Source: Candidatus Aminicenantota bacterium (GTDB lineage: Bacteria > Acidobacteriota > Aminicenantia > S016-38). From it: DNA of 64,000 nucleotides. Within the stretch, counting starts at the first letter, position 1, and each line of letters begins with the position of its first letter. Under the pieces are notes generated by a model that was not told where the DNA came from, did no database searches, and saw only the letters and a list, made by a program, of their open reading frames with translations. A program made the translations under genes and the position numbers. Of this stretch, positions 25,727-39,136 are shown piece after piece. The stretch spans positions 588,162-652,161 of the forward strand of contig JAMOUJ010000005.1 in assembly GCA_027068075.1 (NCBI GenBank), given 5' to 3'.

Positions 25727-27138
25727 ATGAAAACCCTGAGTTTGCTTCTTTTGCTTTCCCTTTTCCCCGTGTACCTTTCCTCTCCGCCGAAGGGAATTTC
25801 AGGGGCCGGTAAGGCGGTGGACGAAGTCTACCTCCTCCAGGCCGCCGGCCCATGCCTGAAACTTCTTCCCCGCCTGGACGAAAAGAAGAGGAGGCTTTTT
25901 CTCTTCAATTTCGGCCCCCTTTCCAGAATCGCGGGGAAGTTTTTTCTGGAGGAATGCCATTGCCTGCCTGGATGCGGCAATTATCCTCCTAATCTGGACC
26001 TGCAGGCCCTGCGGGAGGCGATGAAGGAGGACAGGACCGGGGAACTGAGGATCGGAGTGAACTCTCCTCTGACGGTGGTGGTCCAGGGGGAAGAGGGGTT
26101 CAGGGTCGTTCCCTATCATCAGTTTTACGGGGATAAACTTAAGGAACTTTCCGAACAATTGAGTAAAATAGAGACTTCGGACCCTTCCCTTAAGTCCTAT
26201 CTTGACCTCAGGGCCCGGGAGGTTCTGACGGATAGATTTGAGGAGGGGGATAAACTATGGCTGGAAATAAACGGGGAATTGAAGATTTACTTTGGACCCG
26301 CCGAGGTGGAGGATCCCTATCTAGGGGTGAAAATGGCCTACGGTGGGGTGGTCTTTGAGGTCCTTCCCTGGGAATTCGCCGATTCCCTTTCCCCTCTGCT
26401 TCCCCGTCTTCAAAGGGAACTCCCCCTTCCCTGGAAGAATCTTTCACCCCTCCCATATCCCGGCATCCGTCTGGCCAGGCTTCTTCAGGCCTACGGAAAA
26501 TTTCGGGCACCGCCGGCGACTTCCTTTGCCGTCCTTCCGCCCTTCCTTCCTACCCGGGCCAGGAAGTACCTCTTCCTCAATGTCATGGAGGCCCGGTTTG
26601 AAAACGCCCTGGCCAAGGCCGGGGAGATGATCCGGGGCTGGAAGGGAAGCCTCAGGGCATATCTTCGTTACCTTGCCCTCCACGACCTTTCCCATTTCCT
26701 CAACATCACCATGAAGGAGGGTTCGGGTTTCGTTAAGGAAATTTTCGCCGATGCCGGGGCCGTAAGGGCCGTTGAAATATTGAAAAAAGGGGGAACGTGG
26801 AATGGGGATTTAAGTGAGGCCGTTCTTCATTCTTACCTGGCTTCCCTCCTTTATTATTCCGCCCGGGGGAAGAAGCCGGCTCTGGTCCAATTGAACTACC
26901 TCCTTTCCCGGGGAGGAATAAAAATAGGCCGGGATGGTAAAATTGAAAAAATGGATTCCTTTGATAGGGTAATGTCCTCCATGTGGAGGGTTTCCACGGT
27001 GGCCATGCAGGGCAAGGGCCACTTCCCTGCCAGCATGGTTCTTCCCCGGGAACTTGCGTCTCCACTCAAACCCCTTTCCGGGCTTGACTTTTACCTTGAG
27101 TTTAATAAAATTAAAGAGATTTCAACAGGAGGAGGAAG

Positions 27139-27142
<4 letters not shown>
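25727..27142 (+). CDS. Secreted hypothetical protein with HDLSH motif (possible metallopeptidase-like)
   Basis: Signal peptide MKTLSLLLLLSLFPVYLSS; C-terminal YLALHDLSHFLN...EIFADAGAVRAVEIL. Confidence 0.7.
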
Positions 27143-30211
<3,069 letters not shown>

Positions 30212-30263
30212 GATTTAGAATAATTTAAAACACAATCTATCCAAAACTAAAGGAGGTACTTGT

Positions 30264-33200
30264 ATGCGAGAAGCCAGGAAGAAGAAAAGATGGGTGTTCC
30301 TGATTACCCTGTCTTTCCTTCTTGTTTTTTCCCCCCTGTTTGGAGCCACCTCCCGGCCCAGGGTTCTTCGCCCGGCGAAGATCCTCAGGGGGCTTAAGGC
30401 AGTGGTCAGGAATATTGATCTAAGAAGGTTGAGAAGAATCCCTCCGGGAAAATTTCCCCGGTGGGCGTCCAAAAGAAGGGAGATGCCGGAATTTGAGAAG
30501 GAATTCCGGTTCATAAAGAAAGGCGATTACGATCCCGTGGTCCAGAGAAGTCTTCCCATCCGACCCCTCATAGCCAATCCCATTATCTCCTTCGCCGGTT
30601 TGGACCAGAACAACTGGGGAGCAGGCTGGCCCCCGGACACCAACGGCGATGTGGGAAGGAGCAATGTAGGCAACAACAATACCGGGTATTACATCCAGAC
30701 CGTAAACACTTCCATCGGAATTTTCAACAAGGCCGACGGAACCCGGGTGGCGGCCTTCACCTTTGACGACTTCTTTGACGGTACCAACACCGACTGCGAC
30801 AGCCACAACATGGGGGATCCCATAGTCCTCTACGACCGCTACCTGGACCGCTGGATAATCACCGACTTCGCCTTCCAGAGTTCCACTTCCTCCCCCCACT
30901 ACGAATGCATTGCCATGAGCAGGACCAACGACCCTGTAAACGGTGGCTGGTACATGTGGGGCGTGAGGTTTGAAGAGAACGACGGGGTAAATACTTCCAA
31001 CAATGTTTTAGGCGATTACCCCAAGGGCGGCGTATGGAGGGATGGATATTACTTCACCTTCAACGATTTTGACATGGCCAATAACGGTTCCTTCATAGGA
31101 GTTACCGTCTGGGCCCTGGACAAAAACTCCATGGCTGGCGGGCAGATCAACCTGGTGAGTTTCTTTCTTAACGCAAATAACGACGACTACGCCTGGTCCC
31201 TCCTTCCGGCCAATTCCAAGGGACCCACGGCTCCCCCCAACGGTGCCCCCAATTATTTGATTTCCATGGGGGACGACGCCTGGGGAGGGAATGTGAACAA
31301 CGACTCCCTGGCCATCTACAGGTGCCATGTGGACTGGAACAACACGGCGAACTCCACCCTTACCGGTCCCACGGTGGTGAATGTGGCGGCCTTTGATTCC
31401 AATATGTGCGGCTACAACCAGAATTGTATTTCCCAGAGGGGAGTTAACCAGAAACTGGATGCCCTGGCCAGCCGCCTAATGAATTCCGCCTTTTATTGGA
31501 ACTACGGAAACCACGAAACCATAGTGGTGGCCCACACGGTGGATGCCGACGGAAACGACCACGCCGGCGTCCGGTGGTACGAACTCCGGAACCCCGGCGG
31601 AAACAGCCCCTCGGTTTATCAGCAGGGGACCTATGCCCCGGATACCAACAGCCGGTGGATGGGCTCCGCCGCCTGCGATGCCGACGGAAACATAGCCATA
31701 GGCTACAGCATATCCTCTTCCAATGTATATCCCAGCATAAGGTATGCCGGCAGGCTGGCCTCGGACCCCCTGGGCGAACTTTCCCAGGGCGAGGCTACCC
31801 TTCAAGCCGGGAGCGGTTCCCAGAGGCAAACTAACCGCTGGGGAGATTACTCCATGTTGACCATAGACCCCGACGACAACTATACCTTCTGGTACACCAC
31901 GGAATACTACGCCACCACGGGAACCAACTGGCAGACCAGAATAGGGGCCTTTAAACTCCACACCAGCGATCCACCCACGGTTAAAATCACCAACCCCTCC
32001 AACGGCGACACCGTGTCCGGGAATGTCAGTATAACCGCCGACGCCTCCGACGATGTGGGGGTGACCAAGGTGGAATTTTACATAGACGACACACTTAAGA
32101 GCACCGACACTTCATCCCCCTACGAATACACATGGGATAGTTCCTCGGTGATAGACGGGGACCACACCATAAAGGCGGTGGCCTACGACGCCGACGGCCA
32201 GACCGCCCAGGACGAGATCACCGTCACCACCGACAACGGGGTTACGGCCCCCATGGTGGTGGTGGACCTGGACGGAAACACCAACAGTTGCAATGTCATA
32301 AAGACCCAACTGGAAAACAAGGGCTACAATGTGAATTACGAAACCTCCATGCCCTCCGAGATACCCAATGGGACTCCTGCGGTCTGGGTTTGCCTGGGAA
32401 TGTACAATCAGAACCATGTCCTTTCCGAGGATGAAGGCAATGTCCTGAAGTCCTACCTTGACTCGGGTGGAAACCTCTACATGGAAGGAGGGGACACCTG
32501 GTGCTACGACACTTCCACCCCGGTACATTCTTACTTCGGCACCTGGCTCAAGGGGGATAATGGATGTAGTGATGGTAGCGGAGATCTATCCACTATAAAC
32601 GGAGTTTCAAATACCTTTACGGATGGTATGAGTTGGGACTACAGCGGGGACAACAAGTGGGTGGACCACATAGGGGCCAACCAGAACGATTCCTTCAACA
32701 TATGGGACAACAACAATCCGTCCTACCACACGGGGGTTGCCCGGGACAACACCACCTCCGGCTACAAGACCATAGCGGCCTCCCACGAGTTCGGCGGTGC
32801 CGGAAGTTCCGACCGCTCCGACATCATGGACAAATACCTGGAGTTCTTCTTCGGTGCCCCGGACAATGCTCCCACCGCCACCTTCAACTATCCCCAGGAT
32901 GGAAGCGCCGTCTACTCCGTCATAAAGGTGAGGGTCCGGGGAGAGGACGACCACGGGGTTGACAAGATAGAGATATACCTGGACAACACCCTGAAACACA
33001 CCGAGAACTGCAACAGCGCCACCACCTGCGACGCCGTCTGGACCTGGGACACCACCACCGTCTCCGTGGGCAACCACACCCTCAAGGCCATCGCCTACGA
33101 CACCGCCAACCAGACCGGCGACAAGAGCATAACCGTCAATGTCCATCCGGGATACGGAACCCACTGGGGAGGTTCCGGCGACGACTACGGTAAAGACATC

Positions 33201-34268
33201 GCCATGGACAGCAGTGGAGACCTTCTGATGGTGGGAAGCACCAATTCCGTCAGCAACGGAGGAACGGACATACTCCTCTACAGGGTTAACCCCAACGGAA
33301 CCAAGGAATGGCACAAGAACTACGGCTCTTCTCATAACGAATCCGGTGAAGCGGTGGCGGTGGATTCCAGCGACAACATCTTCATAGCCGGTTATGTTTC
33401 CGACGGTAATCAGGAGGACATCCTGGTCAAGAAACTCAATTCCGGAGGAGTGGAGCAGTGGACCAAGACCCTGGGCGGAAGCGGCGATGACGGTGCCTAC
33501 GGTCTGGCCCTGGATAGCAACGGCAACCCCATAGTGGTGGGTTATACCACATCCTATACATATGGTGGCTCCGATGCCGTCTATTACAAACTGAAGAGCC
33601 AGGACGGCACGGTGATGTCCTCCAGACACCTGGGAGGTTCCAACGACGAGGTGGTTTACGGAGTGGCGGTGGACTCCTCCGACAACGCCTACCTGGTGGG
33701 TGAAACCAGCAGTTATACCTACGGAGGGAAGGACATAGCCCTGTGGAAACTGGATTCCAGCGGAGCCAGGGTTTACGGAGTTCACTTCGGCGGCTCCAAC
33801 GACGATGTTGGATACGATGCCGTGGTAGTGGGTTCCAGCCTTTATGTGGTGGGCTCCAGTTCTTCCTACACCTACGGAAACAGCGACATAGTGGTTTACA
33901 AGATAAAGCCCAGCGACGGTTCCCGCCAGGAAGCCAGGCACTTCGGAGGCACTTCTGCCGACTACGGATACGGAATCGCCTACAATTCCTCCAGCGGAGA
34001 CATAGTAGTGGTGGGATATTCCAGCAGTTACACCAACGGCGGCGAGGACATAGTGGTTTACTCCCTCAAGTCAGACACCCTGAAGAAAAACTGGGGGCAG
34101 CACTACGGAGGCTCCAACAACGACGAAGCCTATTCCGTGGTGGTGGATTCCAACGGCCACATCTATGTGTTCGGTTCCACCAATTCCTTCACCTACGGCG
34201 GCTACGACTTCATGCTCTACAGGCTTTCCTCCTCTGGAGTGAAGATGCCCATATCGGTAGGGGAATAA
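30264..34268 (+). CDS. Large secreted protein: N-terminal domain, two Ig-like domains, C-terminal 7x SBBP-type beta-propeller repeats
   Basis: Signal peptide; PPTVKITNPSNGDTVSGNVSITADASDDVGVTKVEFYID Ig-like; about 48-aa repeats 'HxGGSxDDxxYxVAVDSSxNxYVVGxTSSYTYGGxDIxxYKL'. Confidence 0.9.
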   Translation: MREARKKKRWVFLITLSFLLVFSPLFGATSRPRVLRPAKILRGLKAVVRNIDLRRLRRIPPGKFPRWASKRREMPEFEKEFRFIKKGDYDPVVQRSLPIRPLIANPIISFAGLDQNNWGAGWPPDTNGDVGRSNVGNNNTGYYIQTVNTSIGIFNKADGTRVAAFTFDDFFDGTNTDCDSHNMGDPIVLYDRYLDRWIITDFAFQSSTSSPHYECIAMSRTNDPVNGGWYMWGVRFEENDGVNTSNNVLGDYPKGGVWRDGYYFTFNDFDMANNGSFIGVTVWALDKNSMAGGQINLVSFFLNANNDDYAWSLLPANSKGPTAPPNGAPNYLISMGDDAWGGNVNNDSLAIYRCHVDWNNTANSTLTGPTVVNVAAFDSNMCGYNQNCISQRGVNQKLDALASRLMNSAFYWNYGNHETIVVAHTVDADGNDHAGVRWYELRNPGGNSPSVYQQGTYAPDTNSRWMGSAACDADGNIAIGYSISSSNVYPSIRYAGRLASDPLGELSQGEATLQAGSGSQRQTNRWGDYSMLTIDPDDNYTFWYTTEYYATTGTNWQTRIGAFKLHTSDPPTVKITNPSNGDTVSGNVSITADASDDVGVTKVEFYIDDTLKSTDTSSPYEYTWDSSSVIDGDHTIKAVAYDADGQTAQDEITVTTDNGVTAPMVVVDLDGNTNSCNVIKTQLENKGYNVNYETSMPSEIPNGTPAVWVCLGMYNQNHVLSEDEGNVLKSYLDSGGNLYMEGGDTWCYDTSTPVHSYFGTWLKGDNGCSDGSGDLSTINGVSNTFTDGMSWDYSGDNKWVDHIGANQNDSFNIWDNNNPSYHTGVARDNTTSGYKTIAASHEFGGAGSSDRSDIMDKYLEFFFGAPDNAPTATFNYPQDGSAVYSVIKVRVRGEDDHGVDKIEIYLDNTLKHTENCNSATTCDAVWTWDTTTVSVGNHTLKAIAYDTANQTGDKSITVNVHPGYGTHWGGSGDDYGKDIAMDSSGDLLMVGSTNSVSNGGTDILLYRVNPNGTKEWHKNYGSSHNESGEAVAVDSSDNIFIAGYVSDGNQEDILVKKLNSGGVEQWTKTLGGSGDDGAYGLALDSNGNPIVVGYTTSYTYGGSDAVYYKLKSQDGTVMSSRHLGGSNDEVVYGVAVDSSDNAYLVGETSSYTYGGKDIALWKLDSSGARVYGVHFGGSNDDVGYDAVVVGSSLYVVGSSSSYTYGNSDIVVYKIKPSDGSRQEARHFGGTSADYGYGIAYNSSSGDIVVVGYSSSYTNGGEDIVVYSLKSDTLKKNWGQHYGGSNNDEAYSVVVDSNGHIYVFGSTNSFTYGGYDFMLYRLSSSGVKMPISVGE
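33151..34261 (+). repeat. Seven tandem SBBP-like protein repeats (about 144-150 bp period)
   Basis: Repeat starts GTHWGGSGDD / HKNYGSSHNE / TKTLGGSGDD / RHLGGSNDEV / VHFGGSNDDV / RHFGGTSADY / QHYGGSNNDE. Confidence 0.85.
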
Positions 34269-34290
34269 AGGCTTTAAGCGAATAGATTAA

Positions 34291-34319
34291 GGGGGCGGCG
34301 CACGCCGCCCCCCTTTTTT
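34291..34319 (+). terminator. Intrinsic terminator
   Basis: GGGGGCGGCG-CA-CGCCGCCCCC inverted repeat followed by T6, just after the SBBP protein stop. Confidence 0.92.
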
Positions 34320-34394
34320 ATTTGTGGAAAATTCGCATTGCCCTTTGCCGCCCTTGAAGATAAAATTATCCTAAATTGACCTGGAGGAGAGGAG

Positions 34395-35831
34395 ATGCTG
34401 AGCGTTTTCGTAGTGTATCTGGCCTTCACTCTGATTCTGGGTCTGTGGCAGGCGAGAAAAACGAAGACCCAGGCCGACTTCGTCCTGGGAAGTTCTAAAC
34501 TCCCTGGATGGATGCTGGCCCTTTCGGAGAGGGCCACCGGGGAAAGCGCCTGGCTTCTCTTAGGTCTTACGGGGTTCATCTTCGCCAGGGGTTTTTCCGG
34601 AATATGGGTGGCGGTGGGCTGCTTGCTGGGTATAATCACCGCCTGGGTGGTTCTGGCCAAAAAATTCCGCCAGGAAGCGGCCCGATATAACGCCCTCACC
34701 ATGCCGGAGTACTTCTCCGCCAAATTTCCCGGAGACGCCGTGACTATAAGGATTCTTTCCACCCTCATAATAGTGTTTTTCTTCGTCTTTTATGTGGGAG
34801 CCCAATTTTCCGGGGCCGGAAAAACCATCTACCAGACCTTCGGCTTGTCTCCCCTGTGGGGCCAGATAATTGCCGCCGTCATTATCCTGACCTACGCCAC
34901 CCTGGGTGGATTCGTAAGCATAGTGGCGGTGGATACCTTTCAGGCCCTTTTGATGATTACGACCCTGGTGATAACCCCCATAATCATGGTGGTGAAAATA
35001 CTCACCTCCCACATTGATGTGGGGGCGGTTCTGGCCTCGGCCCCGCCGGGTTATACCTCTCTGACGGGGGGACTTTCGGGATTTGCCGCCGGGATTTTGA
35101 TTTTCAACAACCTGGCGTGGTTCTTCGGCTACTTAGGGGGGCAACCCCAACTCAACGCCCGGTTCATGGGGATGAAGGACGACGCCAATGTCAGGCTGGG
35201 GAGAAATATCGCAGTTATCTGGACGATCCTGGCCTATTCCGGGGCCTTCATCATAGGCGTTGGGGCCTTCGTCCTCTTCGGAGGTTCGGCGGTGAAGGAC
35301 CCGGAGATGATTTTGCCCCATGTCCTTACCCATCTCTTTCCTCCGTGGCTTGCGGGAATCCTCTTAGCAGGAGCCGTGGCCGCCATGATATCCACCGCCG
35401 AAAGCATGCTCCTGGTGGCCGCCTCCTCGGTGAGCGAGGATGTCTACAAAGGCATAATAAAAAAGGGAAGGGCAGACGAGAGGAAGGTTCTGGCCATTTC
35501 CAGGGCCGCCACCCTGGGGGTGGGTCTCTTCGCCCTGGCCCTTTCCCTTACCACTTCCAAACTGATTTACACCATAGTTAGTTACGCCTGGGCCGGCATA
35601 GGATGCTCCTTTGCTCCGGCGGTTCTCCTATCCTTCTACTGGGATAAGTTCAATTCCAAGGGGGTGATAACCGCCCTGGTGGCGGGCCTTGTTACCACGG
35701 TAGTGTGGATGGTCACCGGCCTGGAGAAGGTGATAACCGCCCGGGCTGTTACCTTCTTCGTGGCCATGGGCCTGGCCATCCTCGTTTCTCTCCTAACCGG
35801 GGAAAAGCGGGGGTTATCCCGGAACCTTTAA
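34395..35831 (+). CDS. Sodium:solute symporter (PutP/SSS family)
   Basis: FVLGSSKLPGWMLALSERATGESAWLLLGLTG, YAWAGIGCSFAPAVLLSFYW. Confidence 0.9.
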   Translation: MLSVFVVYLAFTLILGLWQARKTKTQADFVLGSSKLPGWMLALSERATGESAWLLLGLTGFIFARGFSGIWVAVGCLLGIITAWVVLAKKFRQEAARYNALTMPEYFSAKFPGDAVTIRILSTLIIVFFFVFYVGAQFSGAGKTIYQTFGLSPLWGQIIAAVIILTYATLGGFVSIVAVDTFQALLMITTLVITPIIMVVKILTSHIDVGAVLASAPPGYTSLTGGLSGFAAGILIFNNLAWFFGYLGGQPQLNARFMGMKDDANVRLGRNIAVIWTILAYSGAFIIGVGAFVLFGGSAVKDPEMILPHVLTHLFPPWLAGILLAGAVAAMISTAESMLLVAASSVSEDVYKGIIKKGRADERKVLAISRAATLGVGLFALALSLTTSKLIYTIVSYAWAGIGCSFAPAVLLSFYWDKFNSKGVITALVAGLVTTVVWMVTGLEKVITARAVTFFVAMGLAILVSLLTGEKRGLSRNL

Positions 35832-36734
35832 ATTCCGGAGGATTTCCCGGAGGATTATCTCCAGGTCCCTTCTTCCCCTTTCTCCCCGGGGAAATATCCT
35901 GTGAGCCAGCACCGGCACGGCCATCTTTTTAACATCGTCGGGGACCACATAATCCCTTCCTTCCATGTAGGCCCTGGCCTGGGAAGCCCTGGTGAGATAA
36001 AGACTGGCCCTGGGACTGGCCCCCAGCCGGAGGGAAGGATGGTTTCTGGTGGCCTCGCTTATGTCTATTATGTAGTCTGCGATCTCCTCCGCCACCCGGA
36101 CCCGCCTTACTTCCCGTTGCATTTCAAGGATTTCCCCCTTTTCCAACACCGGAGAAAGTTTTTCCAGGGGATCCCTTCCCCTCTGCTCAAGGATTATTCT
36201 CCTCTCCTCCCTTCTTTCCGGGTACCCCAGGGACATGCTTATGAGGAATCGGTCCAACTGGGATTCGGGAAGGGGATAGGTGCCGTGAAGTTCCACGGGA
36301 TTCTGGGTGGCTATTACCAGGAAGGGTTCCGGGAGCGGCAGAGTTTTCCCTTCTATGGTCACCTTTCTTTCGTTCATGGCTTCAAGGAGGGCACTCTGGG
36401 TTCTTGGGGAACCCCGGTTTATTTCGTCTGCCAGGAGGATGTTGGTAAAAACGGGACCCTTGCGAAAATAAAATTCCCCTTTCCTCTGGGAGAAGACCAG
36501 GGTTCCCAGGATGTCCGAGGGGAGCAGGTCAGAGGTGAACTGAACCCTGGAAAAGGAGGCGTTTATAGAAACGGCCAGGGCCCTGGCCAGTAGGGTCTTA
36601 CCCACGCCGGGAATGTCCTCTATAAGAAGATGTCCGTCGGCCAGAAGGGATAAAAGGGCCAGTTCCACCTTCCTTCTTTCCCCGCGGAAGACCCTTTCCA
36701 CATTGAGGATTATTTTTTCCACCGGAGTTCTCAT
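35814..36734 (-). CDS. MoxR-family AAA+ ATPase
   Basis: [62 protein letters not shown]. Confidence 0.94.
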   Translation of the reverse strand: MRTPVEKIILNVERVFRGERRKVELALLSLLADGHLLIEDIPGVGKTLLARALAVSINASFSRVQFTSDLLPSDILGTLVFSQRKGEFYFRKGPVFTNILLADEINRGSPRTQSALLEAMNERKVTIEGKTLPLPEPFLVIATQNPVELHGTYPLPESQLDRFLISMSLGYPERREERRIILEQRGRDPLEKLSPVLEKGEILEMQREVRRVRVAEEIADYIIDISEATRNHPSLRLGASPRASLYLTRASQARAYMEGRDYVVPDDVKKMAVPVLAHRIFPRGERGRRDLEIILREILRNLKVPG

Positions 36735-38074
36735 AGGTATTTCCTCGTCTCTGCCACGATCACCCCGCTGAGGCCCAGGAGTCCCACCAGGTTGGGAAAG
36801 GCCATGAGGCCGTTCATCACATCGGAAAGGGTCCACACCAATTTCAGGGAGGAAATGGCTCCCACGAAGACGAAGATGGTAAACAGGGCCCTGTAAGGAA
36901 GGACGGATTTTTCCCCCAGGAGAAATTCAATGGACTTCTCGCCGTAATAACTCCATCCCAGTATGGTGGAATAGGCGAAGAGGACCAACCCCAGGGCCAC
37001 CACGGCTCCTCCCAGGGTATCTCCCAGGGCTGGACCCAGAACCCTGGAAAAGATGGCCTTGAATCCGGAATAAGAAAGGGGGGCACCGGTCTGACCGCTG
37101 GTCCAGACCCCGGAGGTTATGATTACCAATCCGGTCATGGTGCACACCACCAGGGTGTCTATGAAGGTCTGGGTCATGGAGACCAGGGCCTGGTTTACAG
37201 GGTTTTTCGTCTGGGCAGCCGCCGCCGCTATGGGCGCGGAACCCAGTCCGCTTTCGTTGGAAAAGAGTCCCCGGGCCACCCCCATCTTTACTGCTTCCTT
37301 CACTCCGGCTCCCAGGAATCCCCCGGCGGCAGCGGTTCCGCTGAAGGCTCCCTGGAAAATCAGGGAGAAGGCCTGGGGGATTTTCCCTATGTTCATGGCC
37401 AGGGCCACCAGGGCGGCGGTGAAGTAGACTAAAATCATAAAGGGCACCAGAACCGAGGTTACATTGGCAATGGATTTTATGCCGCCAATTATCACCAGTC
37501 CGGTGAGGGCTGCCAGGGCCAGGCCCGTGGCCCAATAGGGAATTTTCAGAAAGGAGTGGACGGCGTCGGCCACGGAATTGGATTGGACCGTGTTGCCTAT
37601 CCCGAAGGCGGCGAAGGCGGCAAAAACGGCAAAGGCCACCCCCAGCCACCGGGCTCCCAGTCCCAGGGAGAGGTAGTACATGGGACCTCCGCTCATGGTG
37701 CCCAGTTTATCCCTGACCCTGTACTTTACCGCCAGGAGGGCTTCCGAATACTTGGTGGCCATGCCGAAGAGCCCGGTGATCCACATCCAGAAGAGGGCTC
37801 CCGGACCTCCGGCGGCTATGGCGGTGGCCACGCCGGCGATGTTCCCCGTGCCCACCGTGGCGGCCAGGGCCGTCATCAGCGCCTGAAAATGGCTTATATC
37901 CCCCTCGGCCTCTTCCCTCCTTTTTATGAGGGCCAGGTAAAGGGCGGGAAACAACCTGGTGAATTGAAGGCCCCTGAGCCTGACGGTGAGGTAAATTCCC
38001 GTTCCCAGGAGAAGGATTATCAGGGGGGCTCCCCAGATGAAGTCCCTTACCGCGGTAAGGTAGGTCATGGGCAA
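36731..38074 (-). CDS. Sodium:alanine symporter family (AGCS) transporter
   Basis: [51 protein letters not shown]. Confidence 0.94.
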   Translation of the reverse strand: MPMTYLTAVRDFIWGAPLIILLLGTGIYLTVRLRGLQFTRLFPALYLALIKRREEAEGDISHFQALMTALAATVGTGNIAGVATAIAAGGPGALFWMWITGLFGMATKYSEALLAVKYRVRDKLGTMSGGPMYYLSLGLGARWLGVAFAVFAAFAAFGIGNTVQSNSVADAVHSFLKIPYWATGLALAALTGLVIIGGIKSIANVTSVLVPFMILVYFTAALVALAMNIGKIPQAFSLIFQGAFSGTAAAGGFLGAGVKEAVKMGVARGLFSNESGLGSAPIAAAAAQTKNPVNQALVSMTQTFIDTLVVCTMTGLVIITSGVWTSGQTGAPLSYSGFKAIFSRVLGPALGDTLGGAVVALGLVLFAYSTILGWSYYGEKSIEFLLGEKSVLPYRALFTIFVFVGAISSLKLVWTLSDVMNGLMAFPNLVGLLGLSGVIVAETRKYL

Positions 38075-39093
38075 ATGGATTCCCGGACCCTCTTAATTTC
38101 CCTCAGCATCCCCTCCACCATGTATTCCATAATTTCCGGGATGCTCATTTCCCTTTTGACGAGGCCCACGCTCTGGCCCGCCATGAGGGATCCCCTTTCC
38201 AGATCTCCCTCCTGGACGGCCCGCCGCAGGGCTCCCATCCAGAATTCCTCAAGTTTCAACTGGGCCTCCTCCTTGGTTATTTCTCCGGCCTTTATCTTCT
38301 GGAGGAGTTCTATTTGAAGTTCCTGAAATTCATCCATTCCTTTGTTTTTAAGGGCTCTGACGGGATAGATTTTGAGGTCGGGATGGACTTGAGGGGTGAA
38401 AACCGCTTCCCGGGCCTTGGCCTTCAGGTATCTCTTTTTGAATTCAGGATGGGCTTTGCTCTCCTTGGAGACGGCGAAGATGGTCCCCATCTGTATGCCC
38501 GAGGCTCCGGCCATGAGAAGGTGGGCGGCCATTTCTCCGGTGGCTATTCCCCCGGCGGCGAAGATGGGAACCTCATCCCTGAAGTTAAACAATACCTGCT
38601 GAATTAGAACCACCAAGGAGACATAGCCGATGTGGCCCCCGGCCTCGCTCCCCTCTATTACCAGGGCATCCATGCCTTTGCGTATGAGCCTCTTGGCCAG
38701 AACATCGTTGGATGCGAAGGCGATTATTTTCGCCCCGGCCTCCTTGAGTTCCTTTACTTCCTTGTCCGAAGGAAAACTCCCGGCGAAGACGATAAACTTA
38801 ACCCCCTTTTCTTTGACTATCCTGAGGTGTTGGGGGTAATTGGGGGCGATCACTATCAGGTTCACACCGAAGGGTTTATCGGTGAGTTGACGGGTTCGGT
38901 CAATTTCCTCCGCCAGGAGTTCAGGAGGCATGTTTCCCGCCGCCAGCACCCCGAACCCTCCGGCGTTGCTGACTGCCGAGACAAGACCGCTGTCGGATAT
39001 CCAGGTCATGGCTCCGGAAATTATGGGGTAACGGACCCCCAGAAATTCCCTCCCCCTTTTCCAGAGTTTTTCTAAAACTTCCTTTTCGCTCAT
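38065..39093 (-). CDS. Nitronate monooxygenase / FabK-like flavoprotein
   Basis: [62 protein letters not shown]. Confidence 0.92.
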   Translation of the reverse strand: MSEKEVLEKLWKRGREFLGVRYPIISGAMTWISDSGLVSAVSNAGGFGVLAAGNMPPELLAEEIDRTRQLTDKPFGVNLIVIAPNYPQHLRIVKEKGVKFIVFAGSFPSDKEVKELKEAGAKIIAFASNDVLAKRLIRKGMDALVIEGSEAGGHIGYVSLVVLIQQVLFNFRDEVPIFAAGGIATGEMAAHLLMAGASGIQMGTIFAVSKESKAHPEFKKRYLKAKAREAVFTPQVHPDLKIYPVRALKNKGMDEFQELQIELLQKIKAGEITKEEAQLKLEEFWMGALRRAVQEGDLERGSLMAGQSVGLVKREMSIPEIMEYMVEGMLREIKRVRESICP

Positions 39094-39100
39094 GTGGTGA

Positions 39101-39129
39101 ATTTTAAGGGAAACTCAGGGGGCTGTCAA
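39101..39129 (-). promoter_or_regulatory. Promoter TTGACA-17-TAAAAT, -10 ends 7 nt before ATG 39093
   Basis: + strand ATTTTA 39101-39106 and TGTCAA 39124-39129. Confidence 0.8.
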
Positions 39130-39136
39130 ACCGATG

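Noticed and set aside
32607-33941. 444-aa minus-strand ORF opposite the SBBP repeats
   Set aside because: Antisense shadow of a real repetitive gene; Gly/Val/His low-complexity translation, no domain logic.
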